A DNA stretch of 7,948 nt from an uncultured Synergistales bacterium. GTDB lineage: Bacteria > Synergistota > Synergistia > Synergistales > Aminobacteriaceae. The stretch lies in assembly GCA_937957815.1 (NCBI GenBank), contig CALFXN010000308.1, positions 1 to 7,948 on the forward strand, read 5' to 3'. Both the position numbers and the translations under genes were made by a program. The notes below the pieces were generated by a model. The model was given only the letters and a program-made list of their open reading frames with translations. It did no database searches and was not told where the DNA came from. Below are positions 6,733-7,948 of this stretch, one piece after another; within the stretch, counting starts at the first letter, position 1; each line of letters opens with the position of its first letter.

Positions 6733-6771
6733 AAAAAAAACCGGCTTCGCGCACTCCCGCGAGAAGCCGGT
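6733..6771 (-). terminator. Intrinsic terminator after the methionine sulfoxide reductase gene
   Basis: On the minus strand ACCGGCTTC (from 6771) pairs with GAAGCCGGT (ending 6740), with an additional CGCG/CGCG pairing near the loop after a small bulge. It is followed by a run of eight T (6740-6733). It begins 9 bp past the stop codon of the reductase gene and separates it from the gntR operon. Confidence 0.9.
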
Positions 6772-6780
6772 CCGGGACTG

Positions 6781-7272
6781 CTACCGGTTATAGAGCAAAG
6801 CCGCAAGGGTTTCGACGAATGCCTCGAGTCCTTTTGCATCCTCCGCGTCGAAACGCCCCGGAAGAGGGCTGTCGATGTCGAGGACGCCCGCGAGGCGGTC
6901 GCCGGAAAAGATCGGAACGACGATTTCCGATGCCGAGGCTCCGTCGCACGTGATGTGTCCGGGGTAGATGTGGACGTCCGGAACGACCTCTGTCGAGCGC
7001 TTCGCGGCAGCGGTTCCGCAGACCCCCCTGCCGACCGGGATGCGCGTGCACGCGGGCTTGCCCTGAAAGGGCCCGAGGAGGAGTTCGTCTCCCTTGAGGA
7101 GGTAAAACCCGACCCAGTTGATATCCTTCATCTGGTGCCCGAGGAGCGCGGCGGCGTTGGCCAGATTGGCCGTCCCGTCGGTTTCGCCGGCGAGAAGTCC
7201 CTCGAGAAGGTGCGTCACGGTCCTGTAGAATACAGCTTTGTCGTCCGTTTCGATTCGATTCGCGCGGTACAT
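6781..7272 (-). CDS. msrC: Free methionine-(R)-sulfoxide reductase (GAF domain)
   Basis: This enzyme reduces free L-methionine-(R)-sulfoxide to methionine, repairing oxidised methionine in the cytoplasm; it is the YebR/MsrC (fRMsr) family. The 163-residue product is a single GAF domain and matches the family's usual length. The three characteristic cysteines are Cys75 (GPFQGKPACTRI), Cys85 (VGRGVCGTAAA) and Cys109 (YPGHITCDGAS). SEIVVP and GVLDIDSP are also typical. ATG 7272 follows GGGAGGGGAG and begins the family core. The frame stays open to 7365, but that extension overlaps the preceding transporter and is not conserved-looking. It lies 43 bp after the transporter remnant, probably in one transcription unit, and ends at TAG followed by a clear terminator. 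In an anaerobe it suits protection during brief oxygen exposure. Confidence 0.95.
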   Translation of the reverse strand: MYRANRIETDDKAVFYRTVTHLLEGLLAGETDGTANLANAAALLGHQMKDINWVGFYLLKGDELLLGPFQGKPACTRIPVGRGVCGTAAAKRSTEVVPDVHIYPGHITCDGASASEIVVPIFSGDRLAGVLDIDSPLPGRFDAEDAKGLEAFVETLAALLYNR

Positions 7273-7315
7273 GGACTCCCCTCCCTGTTTCGAGTGGCGT
7301 AACGGGTCCGGTTTC

Positions 7316-7948
7316 TCATCGCCGGACCTGTCCGCGTGCGAAAGAAAACCAGATTCCTGAAACACAGAAGATTCCGGCGATCGCGTAGGAAAGCCGCAGC
7401 GCTGACATGAACGGCGCGGACGTTTCCGCCGAGACGGCCGCCGTTCCGAGAAAGACCGTAAATGCGAGCGCGACGACGGCCATGCTGAGCATCTGCCCCA
7501 TCAGGCGCATGCTCGAGATGCACGCGGAAGCCATGCCGTACCTGTCGGAATCGACGGCTCCCATGATCGCGCTCATGTTCGGGGACGAGAAGAGGCCGAA
7601 ACCGGCGCCGAGCAGCAGGAGCGCGAAGGCGACGACGACGTTCGGCGACGCGACGTCCAGAGACGCGAGCATGAAGAGTCCGATCGCCGTGAGTCCCATT
7701 CCGAGCGTCGCCGGAACCCGGGGCTCCACGCGGTCAGACAGCCTGCCTGCGATCGGCGAGATGATCGCCTGGAGCGCCGGCTGAATGACGAGAAGCAGGC
7801 CTGCGCCCTACGGCGTCATTGCGCGGATCGTCTGCAGGTAGAGGCTCAGCAGGAACGCGACCGAAAAGGTCGCGCTGTAGTTGATGAGCGCCGCGAGGCT
7901 CGAGAAGGCGAAGATCCTGTTTCCGACGAACAGCCGTACGTCGAAGAC
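7316..7948 (-). pseudogene. MFS drug transporter (DHA2/EmrB-like), C-terminal part, interrupted by in-frame TAG
   Basis: The frame enters from the right edge and reads 46 codons (VFDVRLFVGNRIFAFSSL...) before TAG at 7808-7810, then continues open for 163 codons to TGA at 7316. Both sides of the stop belong to one protein: LSLYLQTIRAMTP*GAGLLLVIQP corresponds to a 14-TM drug:H+ antiporter block in which the missing residue is normally Gln, so a single C-to-T change (CAG to TAG) explains it. SPIAGRLSDRVEPR and a GFGLFSSPNMSAIMG-like segment follow, then further hydrophobic helices. Restart at GTG 7729 could yield only a 137-residue fragment, not a working carrier. TAG is the stop codon of the adjacent reductase gene, so reassignment of TAG is unlikely. 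A sequencing or assembly error or a mixed population remains possible. The 5' part of the gene is outside the window. Confidence 0.8.

Overview
The window comes from a GC-rich, probably anaerobic bacterium. A glycyl radical enzyme with its oxygen-sensitive radical SAM activase occupies the centre, the native genes use G/C-rich codons, and most have strong purine-rich ribosome binding sites. The sequence alone does not fix the phylum. A high-GC gut or sediment anaerobe (for example Synergistota or Desulfovibrionia) would fit, but this is inference.

Left part (1-1429). A DruA-family (DUF4338) gene runs leftward off the window edge and is almost complete. Druantia anti-phage systems contain a DruA protein, but no other Druantia gene is visible here. 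Its upstream intergenic region holds a candidate promoter, a perfect 22-bp-arm inverted repeat (1291-1344) and a second, imperfect dyad (1374-1429). The second dyad abuts the start of a rightward gene.

AT-rich island (about 1380-2690). One rightward MFS efflux permease (1430-2644) has much lower GC than everything to its right and looks horizontally acquired. It points toward the 3' end of the activase gene. That activase lacks the usual C-terminal tail of its family, as if the island had clipped it. A 10-bp sequence (CCGCAAGCGG) is repeated at this junction.

Central operon (2728-6680, leftward). In transcription order it encodes a GntR/FCD regulator, an 802-residue glycyl radical enzyme and its activating enzyme. 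Spacing is tight: 16 bp, then a 38-bp overlap. The enzyme has the glycyl radical motif RVAGYS and a thiyl cysteine in NNCGCVVPH. The Glu usually found two residues after that Cys in dehydratases and related lyases is Val. The substrate is therefore not predictable and may be unusual. An AT-rich promoter lies just upstream of the regulator.

Right part (6733-7948, leftward). A free methionine-(R)-sulfoxide reductase gene ends in a clear intrinsic terminator. Before it lies the C-terminal part of a DHA2-type MFS drug transporter that enters from the right edge and carries an in-frame TAG codon where Gln is expected. It is annotated as a probable pseudogene.
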